From contig NZ_JBBNAD010000005.1 in NCBI RefSeq assembly GCF_037996765.1, positions 1,148,001-1,212,000 of the forward strand: 64,000 nt of DNA. Direction: 5' to 3'. Position 1 is the first letter of the stretch, and each line of letters starts with the position of its first letter. Shown one piece after another: positions 7,068 through 16,016 of the stretch. The notes under the pieces were generated by a model. The model was not told where the DNA came from. It searched no databases and saw nothing but the letters and a program-made list of their open reading frames with translations. The position numbers were made by a program, and so were the translations under genes. The DNA comes from Bdellovibrio sp. GT3. Lineage in GTDB: Bacteria; Bdellovibrionota; Bdellovibrionia; Bdellovibrionales; Bdellovibrionaceae.

Positions 7068-8144
7068 ATGCTTTATCAGTGGCTCTATTCAATGTCGGAA
7101 TACTTCTCTCCATTGAATGTCTTCCGTTACATCACTGTTCGTACGTTCATCGCGTTTTTCACGTCGTTTTTGCTGTGCTGGATGTGGGGACCTTACTTCA
7201 TCAAGCGCCTGCAACTGAAGCATTTCGGGCAAGCGATTCGTGATGACGGTCCTCAGTCACATAAGAAAAAAGCAGGTACGCCAACCATGGGTGGGGGCTT
7301 GATTCTGCTTTCCACGCTGATTCCGTGCTTGTTGTGGGTGGATATGCAAAACCCATTGGTATGGGCGGTGCTGATCATCACTTGGGGCTTCGGTTTGATC
7401 GGTTACATGGATGACTGGTTGAAAGTAAGCAAAAAGAACTCCAAAGGTCTTTCCGGTAAAATCCGTTTGGCCGGGGAGTTTTTGATCAGCGGAGCGGTGG
7501 TTGCGTACTTGGTGCACTTCCATAATTTGGGTACGACTGTTTATATTCCGTTCGTAAAATCCTTTGGTTTTGATATGGGCTATGCCTACATCGTTTTCGC
7601 CGCACTTGTTGTGGTGGGGACTGCAAACGCCGTGAACCTGACAGACGGTCTTGACGGTTTGGCGATCGTGCCAGTGATGATTTCGGCTGCGACTTTGGGG
7701 TTGTTTGCTTACGTCACGGGTCACTATTCCATCGCAAATTATCTGAATATCCCCCATGTCGTGGGAGCAGGTGAGTTAACTCCGGTGGCGGCGACGATTG
7801 TTGCTGCGGGAATGGGCTTCTTGTGGTTTAACGCGTATCCCGCTCAGGTCTTCATGGGCGACGTAGGTTCTTTATCCTTGGGTGGATTCCTGGGTTCCAT
7901 GGCTGTGATCACGCAAAATGAACTTTTGATGGTGATCCTGGGCGGTGTCTTCGTGGTGGAAGCATTGTCTGTAATCACTCAGGTTATTTCCTTCAAACTC
8001 ACTGGAAAACGTGTGTTTAAGATGGCGCCGATTCATCACCACTTTGAATTGGGCGGTTTAACTGAAACGAAAATCATCGTTCGTTTCTGGATTATTTCGA
8101 TTTTATTGGCTGTTTTAAGTCTAGCGACTCTCAAATTGAGGTAG
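7068..8144 (+). CDS. mraY: Phospho-N-acetylmuramoyl-pentapeptide transferase MraY
   Basis: A 358-residue integral inner-membrane protein with about ten hydrophobic segments. It transfers phospho-MurNAc-pentapeptide from UDP to undecaprenyl phosphate to make lipid I. Visible signatures are '[12 protein letters not shown]' near the N-terminus, the catalytic-site sequence GYMDDWLK, '[11 protein letters not shown]', 'FMGDVGSL' and the histidine-rich loop '[12 protein letters not shown]'. ATG start with AGGGGAAT upstream. Four bases separate it from murD, so the two are co-transcribed. In the usual dcw order mraY directly follows murF; here three unrelated genes and a terminator intervene. Confidence 0.97.
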   Translation: MLYQWLYSMSEYFSPLNVFRYITVRTFIAFFTSFLLCWMWGPYFIKRLQLKHFGQAIRDDGPQSHKKKAGTPTMGGGLILLSTLIPCLLWVDMQNPLVWAVLIITWGFGLIGYMDDWLKVSKKNSKGLSGKIRLAGEFLISGAVVAYLVHFHNLGTTVYIPFVKSFGFDMGYAYIVFAALVVVGTANAVNLTDGLDGLAIVPVMISAATLGLFAYVTGHYSIANYLNIPHVVGAGELTPVAATIVAAGMGFLWFNAYPAQVFMGDVGSLSLGGFLGSMAVITQNELLMVILGGVFVVEALSVITQVISFKLTGKRVFKMAPIHHHFELGGLTETKIIVRFWIISILLAVLSLATLKLR

Positions 8145-8148
8145 AAGA

Positions 8149-9537
8149 ATGTATAAAGAATATAGTGATTTAAAAGACAAAAGAATCCTGGTGGTCGGTC
8201 TTGGTAAAACAGGTGTGTCCTTGGCGCACTTTCTTACCAAGCATGGCGCTCAGGTCACTGTAACGGATCACAAATCCAAACCAGAACTTTCTGTTCAACT
8301 TGAGCAATTGGGTGATTTGCCAATTAAGTTTGAATTGGGTGGTCACAGTCCGAAAACTTTCATCGCTCAGGATTTGGTTATCCTTTCTCCGGGCGTTCCA
8401 TCCACTTTGAAAATCTTCGATTACGCAAGATCTCAAGGTATCAAGATCACAGGCGAGTTCGAGTTCTCTGCAGGGTTCATCAAAGAACCGATCATCGGTT
8501 TGACTGGTACCAACGGTAAAACCACTGTGGCACGCATCACAGAGGCGATTTTGACTCAATCAGGTATTAAAACCTGGGTGGGCGGCGCGAATGAAAAACC
8601 ATTGGTGGACTACCTTCGTCTTGATGACAAAGCACAAGTGGTGATCGCTGAAGTTTCCAGTTTCATGCTTGAGCATTGCGACACTTTTAACCCAGGCAAC
8701 GTGGTCTTCACGAACTTGGCTGAAAATCACCTGGATCGTTATCGCTCCATGGAAGAGTACGTAAATGCAAAACGCCGTATCTTCAAAAACACCAACCAGG
8801 CAACTACAAGCATTTTGAATGCGGATGACAACGCCGTTGTTGAATTGGCGCGTGATCCAGCGGTTCAACGTGGTCGTATTTTCTACTTCTCTCGTAAACC
8901 GGCTTTGGAGCCTCAAATCATGAACATCGGTGGTGCAGTGAATATCGGTGACGAGATTCGCGTGCGCACAGGTCCTGAGATCGAGACTTTCAATATCAAA
9001 AACATGAAAATGCGCGGTAAGCACTCGGTTGAAAACGTGATGGCAGCAATCCTGGCATCTCGTGAGCACGGTGCGACTCGTGAAGCTGTTCAAAAAGTGA
9101 TCGATACTTTCCAAGGTCTTCCTCACCGTATTGAGTACGTTCGCAAAGTGGGCGGAGTGTTGTTCTACAACGATTCCAAAGCCACAAACGTTCATGCCGT
9201 ACTTCGTGCACTTGATACTTTCGATGAAAACGTGATTTTGATCGCGGGTGGTAAAGATACGAATCTAAACTACGAACCACTTCGTACGTCGGTAAAACGC
9301 AAAGTTAAAACTCTGATCTTGGTCGGGGAAGCTAAAGAGCGCATTAATCGCGACCTTGGTGATTTCTCTGAGACCTTCCTGATCGGTACATTCGAGGAGG
9401 CGGTTTTGATCGCTTACCAAAAGTCCAGAATCGGGGACATCGTGCTGCTTTCTCCAGGCTGCTCAAGCTTTGACATGTTTGACAGTTTCGAAGAGCGTGG
9501 TGAATACTTTAAAGAGATCGTGAGAAAGTTTCACTGA
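8149..9537 (+). CDS. murD: UDP-MurNAc-L-alanine:D-glutamate ligase MurD
   Basis: A 462-residue cytoplasmic ATP-dependent ligase that adds D-glutamate to UDP-MurNAc-L-Ala. It has an N-terminal Rossmann-like domain ('ILVVGLGKTGVSLAHFL'), the P-loop LTGTNGKTTV, the central motif 'TNLAENHLDRY', and a C-terminal domain beginning around 'YNDSKATNVHAVLRAL' with 'LLSPGCSSFDMFDSFEERG'. The last motif is characteristic of MurD. Length is normal for the family. The gene ends the mraY-murD pair and is followed at once by a strong terminator, so later dcw genes need another promoter. Confidence 0.97.
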   Translation: MYKEYSDLKDKRILVVGLGKTGVSLAHFLTKHGAQVTVTDHKSKPELSVQLEQLGDLPIKFELGGHSPKTFIAQDLVILSPGVPSTLKIFDYARSQGIKITGEFEFSAGFIKEPIIGLTGTNGKTTVARITEAILTQSGIKTWVGGANEKPLVDYLRLDDKAQVVIAEVSSFMLEHCDTFNPGNVVFTNLAENHLDRYRSMEEYVNAKRRIFKNTNQATTSILNADDNAVVELARDPAVQRGRIFYFSRKPALEPQIMNIGGAVNIGDEIRVRTGPEIETFNIKNMKMRGKHSVENVMAAILASREHGATREAVQKVIDTFQGLPHRIEYVRKVGGVLFYNDSKATNVHAVLRALDTFDENVILIAGGKDTNLNYEPLRTSVKRKVKTLILVGEAKERINRDLGDFSETFLIGTFEEAVLIAYQKSRIGDIVLLSPGCSSFDMFDSFEERGEYFKEIVRKFH

Positions 9538-9581
9538 TAACAATCATGAAACACCAGTGCCTCTTTGTTGGGGCGCAAAAG

Positions 9582-9613
9582 AAAAGGCTCTCATCGCATG
9601 AGGGCCTTTTTGC
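9582..9613 (+). terminator. Rho-independent terminator after murD
   Basis: AAAAGGCTCTCAT (9582-9594) pairs with ATGAGGGCCTTTT (9598-9610) through a 13-bp stem with one G-U pair and a CGC loop, followed by further T residues. It divides the cluster between murD and the downstream lipoprotein/ftsW unit. Confidence 0.88.
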
Positions 9614-9645
9614 TTTTTCACAATATATAAAGCTAGGAGGGCTTT

Positions 9646-10014
9646 GTGATCCGTATTCTCGTTGTTTCCTTGTCGTCTGTATTCTTGTTGTCTGCTTGTG
9701 CATCCGGGACATTTAAAGCGCGCCAGGAACAACGTGATAAATTGGCTGCCAACACGGGCATGTATTGCAACTTTGTGAGTGGTGAGCAGTTTCCGGATAT
9801 CGAAGTGGAATTGAGCATGGAAATGGCAAAACGCTGTGATTCCTCCCGTGCTTTCTCAATCACCAATTTTAAAAATTCTTCCAACGAAAATGGTGTCGTG
9901 TACTGCTGCTCTATGTCGGGCCGCGCACAAACTGCGGTTAACAAGCGCACGGAAGCCAGAGCCGCTTCCGAGAAAAAAGATTCAGGTGCTGAAGTGGTGG
10001 AAGCCGCTCCCTAA
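9646..10014 (+). CDS. Small lipoprotein of unknown function within the dcw cluster
   Basis: 122 residues starting at GTG, placed by an excellent AGGAGG five bases upstream. The signal peptide ends in LLSAC (acylated Cys18). The mature protein has a Lys/Arg/Gln-rich start, then Cys residues at about 40, 67, 86 and 87, which could form disulfides in the periplasm, and a charged, alanine-rich tail. No family is recognised. It lies between the murD terminator and ftsW, in the same direction as the cell-wall genes, and may share a transcript with ftsW through a weak hairpin. A role at the envelope is likely from the anchor; a role in division is speculation. Confidence 0.75.
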   Translation: MIRILVVSLSSVFLLSACASGTFKARQEQRDKLAANTGMYCNFVSGEQFPDIEVELSMEMAKRCDSSRAFSITNFKNSSNENGVVYCCSMSGRAQTAVNKRTEARAASEKKDSGAEVVEAAP

Positions 10015-10071
10015 TTCGGGGTCCAGTCTTCCCACCATTCCTAGACGTTCAAATGGACTTCTGATTAAAAT

Positions 10072-10089
10072 AAAGGCGAGCACGCCTTT
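10072..10089 (+). promoter_or_regulatory. Stem-loop just upstream of ftsW
   Basis: AAAGGCG pairs with CGCCTTT around an AGCA loop, ending 11 bases before the ftsW ATG and next to its ribosome site (GGGAGTCC). It has no T tract, so it may modulate translation or mRNA stability rather than terminate. Confidence 0.4.
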
Positions 10090-10100
10090 GGGAGTCCATC

Positions 10101-11252
10101 ATGTTTAGATATTTATCCAGCAGCTTGTTTTTGGCCATTATCACTTTATTGGGCATCGGCCTGGTGCAGGTTTACTCTTCCAGTTTTATCTTTGCGACCG
10201 AATCCTACGGAGACGGTCTTTTCTTTTTTAAACGTCAGTTGATTTTCGCAGTGATCGCATTCGGTGTTTTGATTGGGACGATCCATGTTCCTTTTCGTCT
10301 GATTGAAAAACACGGATGGATGTTGTGGTTTGCTGCCGCGATCGGCGTGTTGATGACCTTCGTTCCAGGTCTTGGGGTGCGAGTGGGTGGCGCGATTCGC
10401 TGGATCCAGTTGCCGTTCGGTTTGCGCTTTGAGCCGGGTGAACTTTTGAAGATCGCATTCTCGGTCTGGTTTGCAAGCTTGCTATGCCGTCGCGACAATA
10501 TTCTGGGCCACGTAAAGTGGTGGTGGTTGGCACTGGCATTGGTTGTTCCATTGTTCCTGTTGCTTCGTCAGCCAGATTTCGGAAGCTTTGCGATCATCTT
10601 GATGGTGGGTGTCAGTCTGTTGTTTGCCTTTGGCCTGCAATGGAAATACATCGCTGGAGCGGTGGCAGTTCTAATTCCGGCGTTTTACTTCCTGGTGATG
10701 TCGGTGCCTTACCGCCGTGCCCGCGTTTTGGCCTTTTTAGATCCTTGGGCTGATCCGGCACAAAAGGGTTTCCAGGTGATTCAAAGTATGCTGAGTTTTC
10801 ACTCCGGTGGTTTGACGGGCGTTGGTTTGGGGCAAGGGCAGGGGAAACTTTTCTTCCTTCCTGAAGCACACACGGACTTCACGTTGGCTGTCCTGGGTGA
10901 GGAAATGGGCTTTGTCGGCTTCGTTGCAATTCTGGCTCTTTATGGATTCGTTGTTTTCCGCGGAATTCAAATTGCCATCAAAGCCGAAGATCCATTCAAA
11001 AGAGCATTGGCTTTGGGACTTTCTGTCACGTTTGGCATGAGCGTCTTCATCAATGCGGGTGTTGTCATGGGCCTGCTTCCAACAAAAGGTCTGACGCTTC
11101 CTTTCTTAAGTTACGGTGGCAGTTCCCTGGTGGTTTTGTGTTTTATGTTCGGACTCATTTTGAACATTGAAAATTCCTTCGAAGAGGATAAATTCTCTAA
11201 ACGTTTCGGATCATCCCGTTGGAACGCATCGAAAGTGAAAGCACATGACTAA
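10101..11252 (+). CDS. ftsW: Peptidoglycan glycosyltransferase FtsW (SEDS family)
   Basis: A 383-residue polytopic membrane protein of the SEDS family, which polymerises lipid II during septal wall synthesis together with a class B PBP. About ten hydrophobic segments are visible. The hallmark motifs are 'QPDFGSFAIIL', 'QVIQSMLSFHSGGLTGVGLGQG' (the long extracellular loop), 'LPEAHTDFTLAVLGEEMGF' and 'GLLPTKGLTLPFLSYGGSS'. The FtsW name, rather than RodA, rests on its place next to murG. The stop overlaps the start of murG by eight bases, indicating tight coupling. Its usual partner gene ftsI is not in the window. Confidence 0.95.
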   Translation: MFRYLSSSLFLAIITLLGIGLVQVYSSSFIFATESYGDGLFFFKRQLIFAVIAFGVLIGTIHVPFRLIEKHGWMLWFAAAIGVLMTFVPGLGVRVGGAIRWIQLPFGLRFEPGELLKIAFSVWFASLLCRRDNILGHVKWWWLALALVVPLFLLLRQPDFGSFAIILMVGVSLLFAFGLQWKYIAGAVAVLIPAFYFLVMSVPYRRARVLAFLDPWADPAQKGFQVIQSMLSFHSGGLTGVGLGQGQGKLFFLPEAHTDFTLAVLGEEMGFVGFVAILALYGFVVFRGIQIAIKAEDPFKRALALGLSVTFGMSVFINAGVVMGLLPTKGLTLPFLSYGGSSLVVLCFMFGLILNIENSFEEDKFSKRFGSSRWNASKVKAHD

Positions 11253-12318
11253 AAAGACCGTTGTGATTGCCGGGGGTGGCACAGGTGGCCACATCTACCC
11301 AGGAATCGCTATTGCCCGCGCCATCCAGAAATTGGACCCTGAAGTTCAGGTTCATTTCGTGGGAACTTCGCGCGGGATGGAATCTAAAATTGTCCCTCGT
11401 GAGGGATATACTCTGCACTTGATCGAATCCGGCCAGCTGAATGTGAAAAGTCCCATTAAAAAGTTAAAAACATTGCTCCGCATGCCATTGGGGTTGTTTC
11501 AATCCATCCGTCTGCTATGGCAGTTAAAGCCGTTGTATGTGATCGGGGTGGGTGGTTATGCTTCGGGTCCTTTCGTGCTGGCGGCAAGCATTGTTGGCTT
11601 TAATACGGCGATCTGGGAGCCGAATGTCATGCCGGGCATGGCGAATCGTTTTCTATCTCGCTTCGTCGACAAGTGTTTCGTGGTTTTTGAAGAGTCGCGC
11701 AAACACTTGAAAAGCAATCGTGTGACCCAAGCTGGGATGCCGGTTCGTGAAGAAATCGAAAATGCGGTCCATGCTCAGAACAAAGATGAGAAGTTTCATC
11801 TTTTGGCCTTCGGTGGCAGCCAAGGATCCAGAGTTATCAACAACTGCCTGAGTGACGCGATCATTGGCGGGGGCGAGTGGACGAAGGATTTATCTGTCGT
11901 TCATCAGTTGGGAAGCGCTGATTTTCCTACAATCTCTGTCAAATATCAAAAAAACAGCGCCGATGTGGATTATCATGAGTATATCTTCGATATGCCAAAG
12001 TATTATCAGTGGGCGGACATAATTGTCAGTCGTGGTGGGGCCAGTTCCATTGCGGAAGCGGCAGCGTTTGGTATAATTCCTATAATTGTGCCATTACCAG
12101 GAGCCGCCGATGATCATCAGCAAAAAAATGCCGAAAGCCTTGTCGCCCGAAATGCGGGTCGCATGATTTTGCAGAAAGATTTAACCCCTGAAAGATTGAT
12201 TTCAGAAGTACAATCTCTTCGCCAAGATAAAGCTTTGCGTGAGCAAATGGTTCGGAATATAAAAGATCTTTATGTTCCCCAAGCAGCTTCAACCATCGCA
12301 AAGGAAATCTTGCAATGA
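11245..12318 (+). CDS. murG: UDP-GlcNAc:lipid I GlcNAc-transferase MurG
   Basis: A 357-residue peripheral inner-membrane glycosyltransferase that adds GlcNAc to lipid I to make lipid II. The N-terminal half has the membrane-side loop GGGTGGHIYPG. The C-terminal half has a second glycine loop 'AFGGSQGSRVIN' and the UDP-GlcNAc-binding signature SRGGASSIAEAA, followed by 'PLPGAADDHQQKNA'. These are diagnostic for the GT28 family. It overlaps ftsW by eight bases and murC by four (ATGA), so ftsW-murG-murC forms one translationally coupled unit. Confidence 0.97.
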   Translation: MTKKTVVIAGGGTGGHIYPGIAIARAIQKLDPEVQVHFVGTSRGMESKIVPREGYTLHLIESGQLNVKSPIKKLKTLLRMPLGLFQSIRLLWQLKPLYVIGVGGYASGPFVLAASIVGFNTAIWEPNVMPGMANRFLSRFVDKCFVVFEESRKHLKSNRVTQAGMPVREEIENAVHAQNKDEKFHLLAFGGSQGSRVINNCLSDAIIGGGEWTKDLSVVHQLGSADFPTISVKYQKNSADVDYHEYIFDMPKYYQWADIIVSRGGASSIAEAAAFGIIPIIVPLPGAADDHQQKNAESLVARNAGRMILQKDLTPERLISEVQSLRQDKALREQMVRNIKDLYVPQAASTIAKEILQ

Positions 12319-13682
12319 AATTACAACACGCCAAATTCCACTTCGTAGGTGTCGGCGGCATCGGTATGTGTGGACTCGCTGAACTTTTGCACAACATGGG
12401 TGCGAAGGTTTCAGGATCTGATATCGCGGATAATGCGAATACAGAACGTCTTCGTGATATGGGCGTGAGAGTATTCAAAGGTCACGCGGCCTCCAATATC
12501 GGTGATGCTGATGTTGTCGTTTATTCTTCAGCTATTCAATATGGTAACCCGGAAATCTACGAAGCTCGCGCTCGTCAGATTCCATTGATCCCTCGTGCAG
12601 AAGCCCTGGCTGAGATCATGCGCTTAAAGCGTGGTATTGCTGTGGCAGGAACGCACGGTAAGACCACGACAACGTCCATGACGTCGGCGATTTTCCTTGA
12701 AGGCAACCTAAGCCCGACGATCGTGGTTGGTGGTCGCTTTGAAATGATCAAATCCACAGCTCTATTGGGGGCGGGTGAGTGGTTGGTTGCAGAGGCCGAT
12801 GAATCCGATGGCAGCTTTAATAAGCTGACTCCGGAAATCGCGATCATCACCAATATCGACTCCGATCATTTGGATCACTATAAGACTTTCGAGAACCTGC
12901 AAAAGAACTTCTATGACTTTGCTCTTAAAGTTCCGTTCTATGGAAAGATCATCGCTTGTGGTGATGATCCCGTGGTTCGCCAGATTTTTGAGAACTTCCC
13001 AAAACGTATTTTGTACTACGGTTTCGATGAAAAGAACGACTTGGTTCTTTCAGGTGAGCAGGGGAGCTACTCCCTGTATCGCAGCGACCGCCTGCTTGGC
13101 ACTCGTCACTTGGTGGGTAAGTTTAAGCTTAACATCCCAGGTCGTCACAATGCCTTGAATGCAGTGGCCGCTATTTGTGCTGGTCTTGCAGCAGGCATTC
13201 CATTTGATATGTGTGCGGCTGGTTTGCAGCGCTTTGATGGTGTGGATCGCAGATTCCACTTCAAGGGCGAAAAAAGCGGTATCAAAGTTTACGACGATTA
13301 CGGTCACCATCCAACAGAAGTGCGCGCGGTTCTTCAGGCCTTCCGTGAAAAGTATCCTCAAAACCGTCTGGTGGTTTATTTCCAACCACATCGTTTCAGT
13401 CGTACTCAGCACTGCTGGCATGACTTCACAACGGCATTCATGGAAGCTGATCAAATCCTGCTGACGGATATCTATCCAGCGGGTGAGGCACCAATTCCAG
13501 GGGTCAGCTCGGAAAAGCTGGCTTCAGAAATGAAGCATGAAAATGCGCAGTACTTCCTTCGCGATGACAAGTCTTCGTCTAAGATTGTGTCGATGCTAAA
13601 GGATGGCGACGTGTTCATCACTCTCGGCGCCGGCGATGGCTGGAAGCTGGGATTGGATGTTCTGGATAAGATTCAAAACTAA
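12315..13682 (+). CDS. murC: UDP-MurNAc:L-alanine ligase MurC
   Basis: A 455-residue cytoplasmic ligase catalysing the first amino-acid addition to UDP-MurNAc. The N-terminal nucleotide-binding domain reads 'FHFVGVGGIGMCGLAELL'. The P-loop is AGTHGKTTTTSM, the form of the Mur ligase loop typical of MurC. The central domain has 'EADESDGSFNKL' and 'ITNIDSDHLDHY', and the C-terminal domain has 'YDDYGHHPTEVRAVL' and 'YFQPHRFSRT'. It ends in a strong terminator. In many gram-negatives murB and ddl follow directly; neither is present here, and ftsQ is next. Confidence 0.97.
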   Translation: MKLQHAKFHFVGVGGIGMCGLAELLHNMGAKVSGSDIADNANTERLRDMGVRVFKGHAASNIGDADVVVYSSAIQYGNPEIYEARARQIPLIPRAEALAEIMRLKRGIAVAGTHGKTTTTSMTSAIFLEGNLSPTIVVGGRFEMIKSTALLGAGEWLVAEADESDGSFNKLTPEIAIITNIDSDHLDHYKTFENLQKNFYDFALKVPFYGKIIACGDDPVVRQIFENFPKRILYYGFDEKNDLVLSGEQGSYSLYRSDRLLGTRHLVGKFKLNIPGRHNALNAVAAICAGLAAGIPFDMCAAGLQRFDGVDRRFHFKGEKSGIKVYDDYGHHPTEVRAVLQAFREKYPQNRLVVYFQPHRFSRTQHCWHDFTTAFMEADQILLTDIYPAGEAPIPGVSSEKLASEMKHENAQYFLRDDKSSSKIVSMLKDGDVFITLGAGDGWKLGLDVLDKIQN

Positions 13683-13685
13683 AAC

Positions 13686-13714
13686 AAAGCCGGGGAGACC
13701 CGGCTTTTGTTTTT
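13686..13714 (+). terminator. Rho-independent terminator after murC
   Basis: AAAGCCGGG (13686-13694) pairs with CCCGGCTTT (13699-13707) around a stable GAGA tetraloop, followed by TGTTTTT. It ends the ftsW-murG-murC unit and leaves ftsQ to a promoter in the following 110 bases. Confidence 0.9.
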
Positions 13715-13822
13715 AAATTCCTGTTCCTAGGTCGTGTTTTCACGGATCCCACGGGCATTGGTTTAAAGCTGACTGAATTAATTGATAGTCTGGAGTCTGG
13801 AAGCCATTCCTTTGGAGAGTCT

Positions 13823-14569
13823 GTGAAGAAGTTGGTTCTAAAACTATTTTTGGGTTTCATTGTTATACCAGCTGCCTTGGTGGGAACTCTTTATTATCTG
13901 AATGAAAATGGTTTCTTTAATATTCAAAAAGTCGAAGTGGTTCTGGAGAATCCGGCAGCAGGGCAAGAGCACTTTTTAAAGCCCAATGTGGATGCTCTAG
14001 AAAGTCTTCTGGTGAAGTATAAAGGTATGTCCCTTTGGAATATCAAACTTCGCTCTGTCTCCAAGGAATTGCAGAAGCAGGAATGGGTCGAGACCTTGCA
14101 GATCTCAAGATCCTGGCCGACGACGCTGGCGATTCGTGTGAAGCCTTATGAAGTTAAGTTTCTATATATGGCCAAGGGTGGAAAGCTGACTCCGATCATC
14201 AAGGACGGAAAGTTCCTGGATGTGATCGAAGCAAAGCAGGCGCCTGACGTGGCGATTTTGGATGGTGATGCTTTTGGAAAAAAACAAGAGCTTCGCAAAA
14301 AAGCGATTGATGTGATCGAGCAAATTCCTGCTCAAGGATCGTTCAGTCGTAAAACAATTTCTGAAGTTCGTTACGATAATAAAGAAGGCTTTTGGATGAC
14401 ACTGATTAAGACTGGAACACAGGTGAAAATCGGTGAAGACCAAGTGGCACTAAAGGCAGCGCGCGTTTCTCGCGTCGTTGATTATCTCGAAACCAAGCAG
14501 TTTGACGCTCGCGTCATAGACGCGGATCTGTCAAAGAAAGTCCTTGTCAGGTTGCGTAAGGATCCCTAA
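13823..14569 (+). CDS. ftsQ: Cell-division protein FtsQ
   Basis: 248 residues. Start is GTG at 13823 with TTGGAGAG upstream. A short cytoplasmic tail is followed by one transmembrane helix (about residues 6-27, 'LFLGFIVIPAALVGTLYYL'), then a periplasmic POTRA-like segment ('FFNIQKVEVVLENP' through 'ISRSWPTTLAIRVKPYEVKFL') and a beta domain. This is the normal FtsQ/DivIB layout. FtsQ links the early cytoplasmic divisome to FtsB, FtsL and the septal synthases. Its position directly before ftsA and ftsZ supports the name. Sequence conservation in this family is low, so the call rests on topology, the POTRA pattern and synteny. Confidence 0.9.
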   Translation: MKKLVLKLFLGFIVIPAALVGTLYYLNENGFFNIQKVEVVLENPAAGQEHFLKPNVDALESLLVKYKGMSLWNIKLRSVSKELQKQEWVETLQISRSWPTTLAIRVKPYEVKFLYMAKGGKLTPIIKDGKFLDVIEAKQAPDVAILDGDAFGKKQELRKKAIDVIEQIPAQGSFSRKTISEVRYDNKEGFWMTLIKTGTQVKIGEDQVALKAARVSRVVDYLETKQFDARVIDADLSKKVLVRLRKDP

Positions 14570-14618
14570 GCTTAAGTCTGGTAGACCATCTAAAGTCGAG
14601 CTCGCGTTCGGCTCAGAT

Positions 14619-14639
14619 CGAATAAAATGATTTTATTCG
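14619..14639 (+). promoter_or_regulatory. AT-rich hairpin between ftsQ and ftsA
   Basis: CGAATAAAA pairs perfectly with TTTTATTCG around a TGA loop, 55 bases before the ftsA ATG. It is a weak, AT-rich stem that might attenuate read-through from ftsQ or protect the ftsAZ transcript end. Confidence 0.4.
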
Positions 14640-14693
14640 CCGGTCTTTCAAACAAAGACGCCCAAATAGGGTGTCATATACGAGGACTTAGGG

Positions 14694-15950
14694 ATGAGTA
14701 CATCAAAACCGAAAGCTCCGGTATTGGCTGGTTTGGATATTGGTTCGACCAAAGTATGTTTCGTCATCGGAACCGTCAATCCCGAGGGGAAAATCGAAGT
14801 CGCAGGAGTAGGTACTGCTCCTAATACAGGCATCCGCCAGGGTGTTGTCGTTAATATTGAGGCAACAACCGACTCTATTAAAAAAGCAAAAGAAGAAGCA
14901 GAATTGATGTCCGGTTATAGAGTCGACGAAGTTTGGGTCGGCGTTTCTGGTACTCATATCTCTTCATTTGATTCAAAAGGCATGGTCGCGATCAAGAATC
15001 GCGAAGTCACACCTTCTGAAATTGATCGCGTGATTGAAGCTGCAAAAGCAGTGGCAGTTCCGACAGATCGTACTGTCTTGCACATCCTTCCAAGAGAATT
15101 CAAAGTCGACGGTCAAGACGGCATCACTGATCCAGTGGGCATGTCGGGCATTCGTTTGGAAGCCAACGTGCATATCGTAACCGGCAGCCAGTCCGCGATT
15201 AACAACACTGTTAAATGTGTTGAAAAAGCGGGACTTAAAATCGCAGGCTTGGTGCTAAGCCAGTTGGCTTCTGCGACAGCGGTTATCTCTAATGATGAAA
15301 AGAATCTGGGCGTAGTGGTTGTCGATATGGGCGGCGGTACTTGTAACAACTTGTACTTCGTCAACGGCAGCGTGGCTCATTCCTCTATTATTCCAGTAGG
15401 TGGTTCGCACTTTACTCATGACGTGGCGGTAGGTCTTAGAACTCCGCAATTCGCAGCTGAAATCTTGAAAAAGAAATACGGTTGCGCAATGGCGTCTATG
15501 GTGAATGACAACGAAACTATCGAAGTTGAAGGTGTGGGCGGTCGTAAATCCCGTGTGATCCCGCGTAAGGATCTTGCGGATGTGATCGAGGCTCGTGCTG
15601 AAGAAACATTGAATCTGATCGCCAACGATATTCGTATGAGCGGTGTGATGCCAATGTTGGGTTCAGGTATCGTTCTAACTGGCGGAGCAAGTCAGTTGGA
15701 TGGCCTGATTGAAATGGGTGAGTTTATTTTTGATATTCCGGTTCGCAGAGGGGCACCTTTGGAAATCGGAGGTCTGACTGATGTTGTGAAATCTGGAGAG
15801 TTTTCGGCAGCAGTTGGATTGTTACAGTATGGATTGTCACAACGTAAAGATTTGATGATCCAAAGCGCGCAGGAACTTGAGATCAATATCGGAGAGTCGA
15901 TCAACGGCTTGACGAAGCGTCTTAAGGAAATGTTTGAAAAGGTATTTTAG
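14694..15950 (+). CDS. ftsA: Cell-division protein FtsA
   Basis: A 418-residue actin-like ATPase that tethers FtsZ filaments to the inner membrane and recruits later divisome proteins. The phosphate-1 motif is 'AGLDIGSTKVCFVIG' near residue 12. The 1C/SHS2 domain follows ('VGVSGTHISSFDSKG', 'ILPREFKVD'). The phosphate-2 motif is 'VVVDMGGGTCNNLYF', and the adenosine motif is 'GSGIVLTGGASQLDG'. The C-terminus 'INGLTKRLKEMFEKVF' is an amphipathic helix, the conserved membrane-targeting sequence. ATG start with GAGGACTTAGGG upstream. A 66-base gap with a small hairpin precedes ftsZ. Confidence 0.96.
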   Translation: MSTSKPKAPVLAGLDIGSTKVCFVIGTVNPEGKIEVAGVGTAPNTGIRQGVVVNIEATTDSIKKAKEEAELMSGYRVDEVWVGVSGTHISSFDSKGMVAIKNREVTPSEIDRVIEAAKAVAVPTDRTVLHILPREFKVDGQDGITDPVGMSGIRLEANVHIVTGSQSAINNTVKCVEKAGLKIAGLVLSQLASATAVISNDEKNLGVVVVDMGGGTCNNLYFVNGSVAHSSIIPVGGSHFTHDVAVGLRTPQFAAEILKKKYGCAMASMVNDNETIEVEGVGGRKSRVIPRKDLADVIEARAEETLNLIANDIRMSGVMPMLGSGIVLTGGASQLDGLIEMGEFIFDIPVRRGAPLEIGGLTDVVKSGEFSAAVGLLQYGLSQRKDLMIQSAQELEINIGESINGLTKRLKEMFEKVF

Positions 15951-15969
15951 TTTTTAAATTTACTCGGTG

Positions 15970-15984
15970 GAGGCTGGAAGCCTC
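15970..15984 (+). promoter_or_regulatory. Short hairpin between ftsA and ftsZ
   Basis: GAGGCT pairs with AGCCTC around a GGA loop, 20 bases after the ftsA stop and ahead of the ftsZ ribosome site (GGGAGGG). It is too weak to terminate alone; it may set the FtsA-to-FtsZ expression ratio by RNA processing. Confidence 0.35.
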
Positions 15985-16016
15985 TGAATCTTTTAAGCAT
16001 CGTCGGGAGGGACAAC